Shown piece after piece: positions 1 through 11,260 of a stretch of 64,000 nucleotides of DNA (the first letter of the stretch is position 1; each line of letters opens with the position of its first letter). The notes beneath the pieces are model-generated. The model was not told the DNA's origin. It searched no databases and saw nothing but the letters and a program-made list of their open reading frames with translations. Both the position numbers and the translations under genes were made by a program. Origin of the DNA: Chrysomallon squamiferum (lineage: Eukaryota > Mollusca > Gastropoda > Neomphalida > Peltospiridae). The DNA lies in the NCBI GenBank assembly GCA_012295275.1, contig CM022672.1, positions 11,829,904 through 11,893,903 on the forward strand, written 5' to 3'.

Positions 1-576
1 TATTGACAGTACAGTTCTTCAGCAGTGAACTGGGATCAAATTCACAGCACTGCAACAATGATGAGTGCTACAACAATGTGGAGAAGTCACTCCTCTCTGT
101 CTGTGCTTGTGCCAAGCTGCATGCTTATGACTGGAACTTAAAAGCTCAGTGCTGGATTAGCAGTACAAGGGTTAATTCAACAGATTTTTGAGGTTTGTTT
201 TGAGGCAGTGTTGCTATATTTAGCAGAAGTCTATGTTTGTTGATTCCAGGAGTCAGCTTTAAATATAAAATAAGTTAAACCAACTGACTTTGGAAGACAG
301 CTTAATGTAAAATTATATCATTTAGTTTGAAAAGAATAGACATCCTGGATACAGATCAAATGTTTACCCAGTAAAATTATGAATCCAAATCTCATTAGAC
401 AAATACAAAAGGGTTTTGTCTTGTTGTTTTTAAAAAGTCTGAAGCAAAGCAAGATTTATGAAAAAAAAAAAAAAAATGAAGTGGGAAAAAGAATTAGTCA
501 TGCATTCAACACAACAGAAATCTTTCATCCAGCAATTCATCATTTTACCTGTTAAACATGTTCTGCATTCTTGTAC
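1..576. other. non-coding stretch with dispersed-repeat copy
   Basis: No supportable gene. The part at about 160-290 shares an almost identical core (tacaagggttaattcaac) with a segment at 1171-1188. The weaker similarity continues downstream in both places (a gttgattcc/gttggtccc segment, then ttaaacc). It therefore looks like one of two local copies of a dispersed repeat. A short poly(A) run at about 461-476 accounts for the lysine-run reading frames here. Confidence 0.5.
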
Positions 577-835
577 CTTGTTTTTGTACATTAAAGTCGT
601 GTTTTGCAACTTTTCTCTCACCAATTGGAAACTCATAAACATTGTAACTTATTACTATTCTGGACAGCATGGATGGATGTGCAAGAAAATACATTTAATT
701 TTTCTCAGATCTTGTTTTTGTACATTAAAGTTGTGTTTTGCAACTTCTCTCTCACCAGTTAGAAACTCATAAACATTGTAACTTACTGCTGTTCAGAAAA
801 TAAAGTCATAGGTGGATGTATAAACAAAATTCAAA
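577..835. repeat. tandem duplication, about 134-bp unit, two copies
   Basis: The segment beginning cttgtttttgtacattaaag at 577 recurs at 711. Both copies continue through a nearly identical stretch (gtgttttgcaacttctctctcacc, aaactcataaacattgtaactta, written here in parts). The offset of 134 bp gives two direct copies, roughly 577-710 and 711-835. The second halves have diverged more (ggatggatgtgcaag against ggtggatgtataaac). No coding potential is retained across the two copies, so this is a non-coding tandem duplication. Confidence 0.8.
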
Positions 836-1129
836 ACATGGCACGGTAAAATAACTTTTCAAACATTAAAAGCTAAACAAATGTATAAAAGTTTCATTCA
901 TTCTTATTTATTACTGTTTTCACACTTTGATAAAGTTTAATTTGTTTCATAAAACCAGAGTGGAAAATGATTCATTTTTTTTTTAAGTGTGTGTTAATTC
1001 CGACATACATTCCATTTTAGCATCTTTTTTATTCAACTTACCAAAGACATGAAAACTCAAAACTTTACTTCTGATAAGCAACAGAGGAGCACAGGCTAGA
1101 ACAAGAAATATACTGATGTGTACTTAAAG

Positions 1130-1320
1130 TCAGATCCTGTCAGTGACTAGAATTTTAAACTCAGGAGGAGTACAAGGGTTAATTCAACTGATTTCATGGT
1201 CCACTGGTGCTGTGCTCCTATTTCAGATTGTTGGTCCCAGAAGACAGTTTAAACGTAAAGTTAAACCCAGTTTATCTTAGGTCAAGCACTCTAACCATCA
1301 GACCTGCCCACTCCTACTTT
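1130..1320 (-). mobile_element. degenerate tRNA-derived SINE remnant / dispersed repeat
   Basis: Reading the minus strand from about 1310, the segment GATGGTTAGAGTGCTTGAC resembles a tRNA A box (D-arm). It is followed after a tRNA-like interval by a weak B-box equivalent (gttaaaccc on the plus strand). The stretch starting at 1171 is shared with 160-290, so the element or its flank is present twice in the first 1.3 kb. A second B-box-like string (agatcctg) lies at about 1132. This is read as an old SINE fragment on architecture alone; the family is not assigned. Confidence 0.45.
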
Positions 1321-1599
1321 AATAAAGAAATGCCGAGTAATAAAGATTTCTTATTAGCATTTACCAAACACAGATGTTCAAGTTGTGTGCTTCATGGAGC
1401 ATGCAGCATTCAGAGAGAATTCTGGGAAGGAAATCGCTAAGATATATGCATGATGATAAAAGCATGTTTTACATTCACAGAAGCAGAGATCCTTCACACA
1501 TGACATGCTTGCTTTCTACACTGTCTTTCGCAGGCTAATATTGCCCACATGTCCATTTCCTGTAACAAAATTATCAGTTCTGGAACTGTTTGGATGTAT

Positions 1600-2300
1600 T
1601 AATAAAATATATCTTTATTTGTTTGCACCTAGCTTATCCAAAATAAACCTTCATACAAGACATGTTATACATGACACAGAAATAATTTTGCTGCATTTTT
1701 TGCTTGGAAGGATGACCCATGAATGAAATTTTGAATTCTTTGATTATTTCTATCTAGATATATTAACAAATTAGTAATGAACTATATCTTCTTGAATCAA
1801 GGAATATTGCAAAATACATCTTTATTCATGACTTTTTCTAAACAAAAGGTTTTCTATATTTCAATGTACAAGATTATATTACCCATGAATCCACAGTCCC
1901 AGTTATAAAATTCTTAATTTATCTATCATTTCTATCAAAATATATATTTTTTTTCTTTCAGAAATAACACTTTCAATTGTTTGTACCTAGGAACATCATA
2001 AAATACACCATTATACATAATTTGCAGTAAACAAAAAATTTCCATCTACAAGATTCTATTACCCATGAATCCCCAGGCTGAGATATAAAATTCTGAATTC
2101 ATCAATTATTTCTGTCTAGGTATATTAATGAAGACACCTTTAACTGTTTGTGCTTAGGTGTGTCACAGAAGCTTTCACATCTGCTTCACAAGAATATTTT
2201 CCTAGACTTTCAAGTACAAATTTATTTTACCCGTGTGTAATATTTCCTGCTATAAACTTCAGACTTCTTTTAATTGTTTCCACCATGATGCTTCCCAGAA
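1600..2300. repeat. minisatellite, about 170-bp period, four units
   Basis: The anchor acccatgaat occurs at 1715, 1881 and 2061, and a diverged acccgtg at 2229, giving spacings of 166, 180 and 168 bp. Each anchor is followed by an aaaattctgaatt-like segment, a tyattatttctatcta segment and a tatatta segment. A gtttgtacctagg-like segment precedes the next unit. The units differ by many substitutions and indels, so the array is old. The small reading frames at 1505-1726 and 2150-2404 lie inside it and are not conserved between units. Confidence 0.8.
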
Positions 2301-3494
2301 ATACATCTTTAAATAATGGATGCAACTGGCCCATAAAACACAGCTTCAGAAATGCAGAATTTACAACAAGAAGCTATCATCTTGGGCTACCTCGGTTGTT
2401 TTGATCTTTCATGAATATTTTTGACAACACTTCCTGTTTCTTGGTATGCTGTATATTTGTCCTCCATTTTCTTTCTTTTTTTAACCATTACACTTACAGT
2501 ACAATGTTTTCGATTGTTTTTTTAATCTTTGTCACTTATAATGTAAGAATATACACAGAACACTTTATAAATGAAAGATCTACACTTGGAAATAGTTATG
2601 TGTTGTCTGTGGTAACAGGTATTTGTTGTGTACTGAAAGCTCTGTTTTAGTGCATTCCACTGACCACAACAACACACAGTTAATGTCCTTATGTGTGTGC
2701 TTAATCTACTATCACCACTGAATATACATCTTGCAGTGTTAAGCATTTGTCTGATAACAAGAATAATAACATGATGGCCAACAGTTAATCATTTACTGTC
2801 CATATAACAATAATAAGAATATATATTAAAAACAAATATGTGTTTGAATGCCAACATGGCAGATTTAATCTTTCTCTTTCTATCTTTATTTTGCAGATCA
2901 TTCATTTTGTTCTAGATCATTTTTAAAGATCCATACATTTATTCATCCATTTAATTATTCATTCATTAATTTCTCCCCTCTCTAGCTTAACATCTTCCCC
3001 TCTCTCTCTCTCTGTCTTTACAACTTCAAAAAGCTCAAGAACTCATTGTTAATTCTAATATGGCAAAAATCAGTCCAATACATTCCAAAACGTCTTTATT
3101 TTTTTATATTTTTTTTATTTTTTATTTTTTGGTTTTGTAAATCTTTAATTAGCACATAATAAAACATATAATTCACAAGTACCAATAAAGAATGTTTCTT
3201 ATCAGTGCATTTTTAGTCTAACAGGGAAGATATGGAAATTCTAGAGCTCATTTCTAACAACAGTTTTGATCGCTGATTACACAGTGATCTGGTTAAAACC
3301 CCTAGAGACCAGCAGCTGTAACTGCTTATACCGGTAACATGTAGATATGAACAAAATGTTAACATTCCTTCCTCTCAGGCAGGTCTCCAAGCACCTCAGT
3401 GCTTTTACATAAATCTTCAAATTCCAAACAGTGGTTATTAATAAATCAGATGATAATCTCTTTAATTTCCCATTATAAATTTTCTATTTTTGTT
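2301..3494. other. AT-rich non-coding, no gene seen
   Basis: Mixed AT-rich sequence with short pyrimidine runs (TCTC at about 3000) and T/A-rich low complexity at about 3095-3140. No splice-flanked open frame, tRNA fold or clear repeat was recognised. Confidence 0.5.
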
Positions 3495-3955
3495 GAATAT
3501 ACTTATGACACTGAAAATATGTTTGATTAATAGGGTATATTTGTCAACTGAGGTTGTAAAGTTGAAAATGTTTGATAAGTATGTTGGGTTTTTTATTTTG
3601 TGAACAAAGTTGTGATATTCAAAATATGGGTGATTAATATGGTATTTGTGAATGTAGCTGTGACGTTGAAAATAGTTTTAATTAATATTGTATGTTTGTC
3701 AACATATTTGGACATTGGAAATATGTGCTATTAATATGCTATTTTTGTAAACATGGTTGTGGTGTTGAAAATATGTTTGATTAATGCGGTATTTTTGTCA
3801 GCATGGTTTGGCACTGAAAAGATTGTTAATATATGATTAACTGACATGACTGTGATGCAGAAAATACTGTTAATTTTGATTAACATGGTATTTTGTCACC
3901 ACAAATTTGATACTGAACTCATTGTTAATATCAGATTAATATGGTATTTTGTCTA
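3495..3955. repeat. minisatellite, about 50-bp period, nine units
   Basis: The core ttgaaaatatgtttgattaa followed by a tggtatttttgt segment and acatggttgtg recurs. Its gaaaat-type anchors fall at about 3513, 3564, 3620, 3668, 3718, 3767, 3816, 3860 and 3914. Most spacings are 48-51 bp. Units are diverged but unmistakable, especially the gattaatatggtatttttg block. It is non-coding: every unit carries stops in several frames. Confidence 0.85.
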
Positions 3956-4264
3956 ATCTTGATATATTACAAATTTATACTTCAACTTTAGCATTAAACA
4001 GATAATATTATCAATCAATCAGATTATTTCTTATTATCTGCTAGTGCCATATCATTCAAACACAACCTAATAAGATATTTATGAATATTATTTAAATATT
4101 TATACATCATAACCTCCACATATTTTAATATTAGAGGTTATTATGTTTAGAAATAGAAAAAAAAACTGCCACTGGTATTTTGTAAACAATTTATATCACT
4201 TAGCATTAGAACGTTTTCCTACATACACCCTCCCATAAACAGCAAGAAACACAGTATTACATAT

Positions 4265-4400
4265 GATGAAGCAGTAATGGGCTGTGACTGGAAAGGAAAC
4301 TGGCCCCAGAAACATGCACCATGAAGGACTGATCCTGTGACTGTTAGAATTCTAGTCTAGTTCTTAGCATACTGAGATAGAGGCTGCTGATCTTACTGAG
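4265..4400 (-). mobile_element. tRNA-derived SINE fragment (body end plus tRNA-like head)
   Basis: On the plus strand the order is: a gactggaaaggaaactggccc block, corresponding to the mollusc SINE block ctggaacgagaaatagccc; then a gactgatcctgtgact B-box region; then a cttagcatactgagata A-box region about 40-50 bp further on. That is the order of a tRNA-derived SINE inserted in minus orientation. It is heavily diverged, and no target-site duplication was identified. Confidence 0.55.
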
Positions 4401-4687
4401 CAGGTTCAGAAAGATTAATGGTGTTTGAGATACACATGTCTGAGTTTAGACTCTACAGAATGTTCTGGAAGCCTGGATTCTTTACACAGTAATAACACTT
4501 ATGGCCCAAGGGATGTGTTTTTCATAGTTCACAGCTTTCTGTGGCTGTTGAAACATGAATGCATACAGCTTGCATGAAAAGTAAAAAAAAAAAATTGTGT
4601 TTTTGTTTTTTAATGACAGATTTTTATTTATGTAAATGTGATTCCTGGAACTAGAATTTCCTTTTTTTGTTACCCTGTATATTTTAG

Positions 4688-4689
<2 letters not shown>

Positions 4690-4718
<29 letters not shown>
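4690..4718. repeat. poly(T) tract, about 29 nt
   Basis: An uninterrupted T run (poly-A on the minus strand). A shorter A run lies at about 4583-4594. No element body was recognised directly next to it that would make it a retroposon tail. Confidence 0.9.
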
Positions 4719-4724
<6 letters not shown>

Positions 4725-5059
4725 TACATCAGACAATAGCAATAAAACAAGATTACCTTTCAAGGCTAACAATCCTTGAGTTGGATTTGACTGTCTTCCC
4801 AAGATGGTTTTAGCTTCTTAGAATGTTATTAGTAATGGAGGACAGCCAAAGTAATAGTCAAGTGAATCCATGTAGAAGCCAAAAAACAAGATGTGAACGC
4901 TTTTCAATTACGAGTGTGGTGATCTTTCAACTTTCTAATTAACTCTGTATAAGCTGATACATGAATGGGATCTCAGGGCTTGTCATTCATATAGTTCATA
5001 GATGACTGCATTGGTTAACATTTATGACTATATGTACAATAATTATATAACCACATTGG

Positions 5060-5415
5060 AAACTGATTCTTATATTAATGGTAACAGTATACGTATCTAA
5101 ATACATAACTATATCCTTATAACAGTGGTAGATAATAAAGTGACATCCTTTTATTAATGGTACATTGATTATATGGACCATCATTTTACTAATGGTACAG
5201 TTAATACATACACACACACACATACACAGACACACACACACACACAATAAATATATGATTCTTTGATACAAATGCCTATGCAACCAAGTTGAAAATAATG
5301 TACATTTTTTACCACAACACAAAGACAGTATGCAAACATCATTTTACTATGCATGGTACAGACACTGTATAAAACAGTATCATTTTACTAATGGTACAAT
5401 GACTCTGTGTAACTG
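5060..5415. repeat. degenerate tandem repeat with anchor cattttactaatggtaca, plus CA microsatellite
   Basis: Variants of catcattttactaatggtac appear at about 5070, 5148, 5180, 5338 and 5383, at irregular spacing. An interrupted CA microsatellite (about 5211-5246) sits between copies three and four and may have expanded inside the array. Confidence 0.6.
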
Positions 5416-7190
5416 AATTGGTAATAGTATCATGTCATTCTTAACCTCGATGTCAGTGCTGCTTGAGATCTCTTTGTGCTAACAAGCCATGTTAATTGTC
5501 ATCTCATTCATTACCTTATCATGTTTCCATCTACCCAGTACACTATTATGTTTCAGTGCCAGGACACCCTAGAAAGAAATCTCTTCTGGTCTTTTGTAAG
5601 TGTAAACAGTTTGCTATTTGTCTAATGTTCTGATTATAATGATATCTGCAGAACAACCACGCACACATATCACCTCAAGGCATCTTCGGATAGATATCTA
5701 TAGGTGTGTCTGTGTGTTTATAACATACAAACACACATACACCCACATACACAGTACTCAGCTGAATTCATGATTTACATAATCTTCAATTGTGTTGCTA
5801 AATGGGTATAGAGTTTACTATGAAAATATTTTCCGACATTTAATCTTGACACTTTGTGTGTGTAGAAACTGCTTTTATAACAGTACACAGATTACAGTGA
5901 CAGTGTACAATACGTATACACACGTAGTGACTCTAGTGGGCATTATTTTCAACATTTGAATACCACAATTTGTGGATATGTCTTTAGTTTGAGACTTTGT
6001 ATCCTTATCTCAAGTATCAATCTCGTCACTACCATAGTGGGGGTATCTTCATTTAAAGGAAAATATTGTGAGCTATGGTTAAAGTACACAATACCCAGAC
6101 AGTGTACTGGACTGATGAAAACTTGATATGTAAGAAATTCTATTGTAGCTCAGTATATTGCAAGCACAAGAGTTGTTCTACAAGTCACAATAAGGATCAT
6201 TACAGAAATCGTTACACATTTTATACATAGTTTGAATTCTTAATTTGTATTGCCTTAATTTTAAAATCTATAGACACAGATTTTCAGTACCATAATTAGT
6301 GGCTTTAATGAAGAGACTAAACAATGTCTCAAAAATATATTTTACACCCGAGTTCTGTTTCTGAATAGAAAATCCAATAAAAAGCCATGGACACTGCAAG
6401 CATGTTTGAACACCAATGACTGTCAACACTTTAATAAATTAAATCTTTTTGGTTTCTTATTAATAACATGACAGAAGTGTATTTTCGTCTTTTCATCTTT
6501 TTTTTTTTCTTTTTTGTATAGCTTTTTTAGGACTTAGATAACAGTGTTTTTTCCAAAAACTGACTTATTATTGGCTTGTCAAAAGAAGAAGAAGAAAAAA
6601 AACTGTCTGCATAAAATATTAAGCCAGGCTTAATAATAAAAATTTAATTAACCAGCAATCCAGGGATAAATTCCATTTCATCAAATATTTCATTCCAGTG
6701 AATGCTCAATACTTGAATACATGGTGATTAACTATCTATAATATTTGTATAAATACATACAGATATTTATTTCTATAAAGCTTTGACTGGATCATTAATA
6801 CAAATTCTGTGAGTCTTTTATTTTTATTTACAGAACATTCTTTTACTATTCTTTGGTTTGTTTAATCTGTAGTTCTATTATTATTTCTATATATATTTGT
6901 GTTTTGTTTGTTTTATTTTTCAAATGTCTTTAAAGTATCAGTATAAACAGCTGATCTTTTAAACCAATCAAAAAATAAAAAATATACAGCAACAATTTAG
7001 TATTAAATACAACACCATGAAGACTGTATTGAGTATATATTATAACATATCATTTTTTTATATAATGGGATTTACCTACAATATATTTGGAAGATTTATT
7101 TCAAAGAGTGACATTCTCTAGTGTGTCTTGAATGTCATCAGTTTTAAATATTAAATGTGAAATTTGAAAAATAAAATACCACACACAACT
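5416..7190. other. AT-rich non-coding, nothing recognised
   Basis: About 1.8 kb without a supportable gene or clear repeat array. Short CA-rich tracts at about 5700-5755 and a T-rich run at about 6497-6512 are the only low-complexity features. Confidence 0.5.
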
Positions 7191-7570
7191 TTAACACACC
7201 TTACCACATGGACACTGTCAACAAGGCAGGGCCATGATTTATGAAGGCAGCAAAACATTTCAAAACTCAATCAATTTCACTGATATAATTTACACTGTCG
7301 TGTCAGACGTATGAAGAGAGGAAGCGATGAGGAATAAATCAATATTTTATTTGCCTCGAGTGTAAATTTTGAGGCTTTCATTCCTCAAAAGCTGTGATGT
7401 ACACATGCAGAAGCACTCAAAGAACGGAGCGTATCCCAATTAGCGGGTCTGAATTATTTCCAAGTGATGATTTTAGACTTGTTAAAATCATCAGTCTGCA
7501 GATGGACAGGAAATCTCTCCTTGGGCTGTCCTCTCTGCTTGGGGGGACTGTCACAAGATTTAATAAAAGA
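7190..7570. promoter_or_regulatory. complex-sequence block, candidate conserved non-coding element
   Basis: Balanced composition with several CpGs (gtcgtgtcagacgtatg, gaagcgatgag, gaacggagcgtat), in contrast to the AT-rich surroundings. It contains an imperfect inverted repeat (ttgaggctttcattcctcaa at about 7369-7388). Short reading frames on both strands lack splice-site context and look incidental. A regulatory role is inferred from composition only. Confidence 0.3.
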
Positions 7571-7612
7571 AGAAGAAGATGATGATGATGATGATGATGA
7601 AGAAGAAGAACT
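7568..7612. repeat. (GAA)n-(GAT)n-(GAA)n microsatellite
   Basis: Perfect trinucleotide runs agaagaagaa, then gatgatgatgatgatgat, then gaagaagaagaa. Apparent Asp/Glu-rich and His/Leu-rich peptides in both strands come from this repeat. Confidence 0.9.
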
Positions 7613-7799
7613 TGACAGACTTTTTCTTTTATTCCTTTTTTTTTTTTTTGTTCAAACACTCCAGACAGGAATGTTGGTCGTCCACGCAAATTATGCCCTT
7701 CTCCCAAGTGCCTCAAGAGATGTCTCCCCAACTTCTTCTTGTTTTGGGGGCGGAGCAAAATGCTGCTTAGCAATTAAGGCTTTATTTGTTGTGTGTTAG

Positions 7800-8590
7800 C
7801 AGTCAATAAAAAAACTTAAATCTGTTAATTGTAATGGCTTACTATATAATGACATGATAAGAAAGATTAAAAATTAAAATCTGTCTGTCAATGGGTTGTG
7901 GTATGATCCAGTTAATGCCTTGTTTCTCAGTTAAGAGACTATAAGTAATAAAAATTTGTTTTTCAATACAGACTTAATACATATAATGTTTAATGATGTA
8001 AAATTTTAAAGAAATTTCTCATTTGGAAATAAAAAAAAGGGTGTTCGCTTTTATTAACATTATATTTATTATCAAATTAATATCCATTAAATTTCTTCTG
8101 TACCTGGAATCCATTATTTACACACTGTTTAGCTACACTTCTTTTAAAAAAGAAGAAAAACAAAACTGATATTATTGAATAAAACAGAAAAGTTTCCATC
8201 AACCATGTATATATTATTTACCAAGCTGTAAACTAATGATGATATTTATCAAGTATTACCAGTAACATATAACAAGTCTCGTACATCATAATTACATACA
8301 ACATTTTATAACACCAATTATACATAACTAACATCACATATTGCTAATTACACTAAATATATGTCACATGTTGCATAATATATCTTGACAGGCAATTATG
8401 AATTATTCTGGGGGGTTTTGTGTGCGTTTTGAAAAATATGTGAAAATTAGCCGTTTGTGTTATATACCATGACAGAAAGTATTTCCCTTTTATTAACAGA
8501 AAACACATTATCAGTCCTTTGGTTGCTGAAGTGCACAGGAAATAATGACTGGTGAAAGTAATTATTTTGTAATGTCTGTATTAAAGTATT
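7800..8590. other. AT-rich non-coding, no gene seen
   Basis: Low-complexity AT-rich sequence with scattered ttattaacat-type motifs. No open frame of interest, no RNA fold and no clear tandem array. Confidence 0.5.
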
Positions 8591-8699
8591 TCAAAATGGG
8601 GGGTTTAAAACAGTTTTAAAATTTTATTACTTTTAAAAGTTTGGTTTAATTTTTAAATTTCCAAATCTTAAATTTTTAAACATATCAGCATTTAATTTT

Positions 8700-8955
8700 T
8701 TTTCTATATAATCTCTAATTTCAGAAATTTGTATAAATGTTTTAATATTTCTAAATATCATTATTTAAACATTTAAAAATATTCCAAAATTTCCATTGAA
8801 ATTTTATATTTCAAAATCCTCATTAGAAAAGTTATAATTATTCCAAACGTATTTCAAAATTTTCATCAAAATGTAAATACGTCAAAACCTCACGCAGAAT
8901 TTAGACATTTCAAGATCTCAATCAACACTTAATTACTTCCAAAAGTCCCTCAAGG
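8700..8955. repeat. degenerate minisatellite, about 28-bp period
   Basis: Repeated units with the form atttcaaaatttccatcaaa followed by an AT-rich spacer. Successive units include atttcaaaatcctcatta, atttcaaaattttcatca, acgtcaaaacctcacgca, atttcaagatctcaatca and acttccaaaagtccctca. Consecutive starts are about 28 bp apart at the right end. The left part is more decayed. Confidence 0.6.
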
Positions 8956-9350
8956 GTCACATTTGCATTAATTGTTGAAAGGTGTCTCCCGTGAATGATC
9001 CGAATAATGAAGCCAAAAAAAAAAAAACTCGGAGGAAATTCTACAATGTCAGGTCTAAACAGCACGTGCATCATTCAAATTTTTTACACTTGTCTTATCT
9101 AACCCTCGGAGGCAATGACAAGTCGCCATAGAGTCATGGATGATGGAACAAGTAAATGATTTACTGCTCCCATCAGATTACATCAGAAGTCAACCAGTTT
9201 TCTAATTAATGGCCACACCAACACTGCATAATAAATGACTTAATGTTTCCCCAAACGTGGTGAAACCTTGCTGACAGAATGTGTTAATTAAACCCATCAG
9301 CTGTTAGTTAGCTATGAAAGACAGAGTCTTCCGTATCAAGGTGATAAGAA
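8955..9350. promoter_or_regulatory. complex-sequence block, candidate conserved non-coding element
   Basis: A non-repetitive block with transcription-factor-like motifs: a perfect E-box in gcacgtgc (about 9062), a GATA-type ttatct (about 9094), and repeated homeodomain-like taattaat and attaattaa strings (9205, 9284). It has CpGs and little low complexity apart from an A run at about 9016-9028. It lies in what is inferred to be the giant first intron. Function is inferred, not shown. Confidence 0.3.
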
Positions 9351-9879
9351 CAGAATTTAGAAAAAATAAATAAAGAAAGAGAGAGAGTGACATTTTTAAA
9401 TATGTTTATTTATAACGTCCTTGCTTTTTTTTTTTTTATTCAAATCTTTAATTTTATTTTTGATTCATTTTTATATATTTTAAATTTCTGTTATTTAAAT
9501 TGATTTTGGTTTTTGAGAATTTTAAAAGTTATTGGTGTTAGTATGACACTGCAGTCTTCTCTAACTGTTTAACTGAAGGCAGATACGGTTTCTCTCCATT
9601 TTTTTAAAAATATTTTAATATCTTTTATTGTTCTGAAATGTTATTCTGATTTCAAACCAAACATTCTTAAACAAAAAAGTAAAGCATTATCACCGTAATT
9701 CAGTGCCATGAGGGCCTAATTTATTTTAATTTTGATAACCAAAATGTTATAATAAAGTGAAGAAAAAAGAAAAAATGATGAATCATTTGTGCAGTCAGAA
9801 TTTGAACCTGTTTCAAAGAAGCCAAATCACCTTCAAATTTAACTTTGATGAGTGTTTTGGGGTTATTTTTTAAAAAATT

Positions 9880-9920
9880 ATTTATTATTATTATTATTAT
9901 TATTATTTTTTTTTTTTTTT
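9880..9920. repeat. (ATT)n microsatellite plus poly(T)
   Basis: The trinucleotide run attattatt continues to about 9905, then about 15 T. It explains the poly-Ile and poly-Leu reading frames on both strands. Confidence 0.9.
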
Positions 9921-10204
9921 GCATGCTCTCAGATTTTTGAACTCTTGCTTTCAAACATTATTTCCAGTTCTAAAACAACAGATGCAGTAGGAAGTAATTT
10001 CTGTGTGCAATCTGTTCTCAGCATAAAAATCTTTATATCTAATAAATCTTATCTTAGATAACCGTTTCCTTGAAACAGCTCATTCCCATCGGCGCCAATG
10101 TATGACATGTATAATCAGCTGACATTAAACAGTGCAAATGCAGAAATGAAATTAAAAATCAATACTCAAAGGATTACATCAGGCTATGAATTCATTACAC
10201 ATAT

Positions 10205-10340
10205 AAAAAAAAAAATAATAATAATAATAATAAATAAATAAATAAATAAATCAGGACATGATTCTCTATTCTATAAAAGTTTTATGTTATTGTTGTTCTT
10301 ATTATTATCACTACTGTTGCCATTATTATTATTATTGTTG

Positions 10341-10378
<38 letters not shown>

Positions 10379-10410
10379 TTTTTATTATTATTATTATTAT
10401 TATTAATTTT
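10205..10410. repeat. compound A / ATA / AAAT / ATT microsatellites
   Basis: An A run is followed by (ATA)n and (AAAT)n to 10251. After 30 bp of ordinary sequence, an interrupted (TTATTG/TTATTA)n array spans about 10285-10410. The 86-residue tyrosine-rich frame across it is a microsatellite artefact. Confidence 0.9.
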
Positions 10411-10539
10411 TTTCTAACAAAATCAATTTTTATTTCAAATAAGCATAAAACTGGAAGGAACATTTTTTTATTTTTAAAAAAAGCATCAAAATTAATGTGC
10501 AGCCACAAGCTGTCATAATCGTACATAAAAATGTCTGCC

Positions 10540-11260
10540 TGCAATCTGATTGTCGTAAATCAGTGTTGAAAACGACATGGAAACTGCTCACCTATAACAC
10601 ATACCAAAACCTACGAGATCTTCACCAGATATTTCTCACTGAAATACGGTTCCTTTAAACCTCCTAAATTTCATATGAAGAGCAAAAATCCCAGCATCAC
10701 TGCCACATTATCATTTTTACAGTGATCAGGGGAACGCGTAAATGTTGTGATAAAACAGGAGAGAGAAAGTAAAAAATGATGGATGAGTCAAGAACATAAA
10801 AATGAATCGAGAGAGTCTGTCTCGTAGAATCAAAAGCAAACAGATTCTCTCCTCCAGTCAATATTGACGGAAGGCAAAATTATGCTCTTTGAATGAAACA
10901 TTTAGAAAATAAATGGCCACTGAGAACTTATAAAAGGTGGCAAAAGCATCAGCATTAAAATAAAAGCTGGAGGGAAAGCTGGGAGGATCACAAAGCTAGG
11001 GTGTAGTGGCTAATCATTGAGAGAAGTGCGAAGAATCTCCGACATGAAAGCAAAACGATTCCTTACTCTGCAGGAGAGACATGGACACAGCCAAAAACGA
11101 GTGATGGCAGTCATAAAACTTCTGTTAGAATTTCTAAGTACTGTTCTCATCAATTTGCTTGCAGAAAAGATGAAACGAAAGTTACGGGCTGTTTTCACTC
11201 GACTGGTGTTATTTAATGGTCAGTGGGTAAACAGTGACCAATGGAGTAATTGAAGAATTA
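10540..11260. promoter_or_regulatory. long complex-sequence block, candidate conserved non-coding element
   Basis: About 700 bp of high-complexity sequence, the longest such block in the inferred intron. It has CpGs (ggggaacgcgtaaatg at about 10730, aatcgagagagtctg, gtgcgaagaatctccgac) and few homopolymer runs. Overlapping short frames occur on both strands (11010-11198 minus, 11017-11253 plus). Neither is flanked by convincing splice sites, and neither resembles a known domain. A cluster of enhancers, or an unrecognised non-coding exon, would both fit. Confidence 0.3.
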
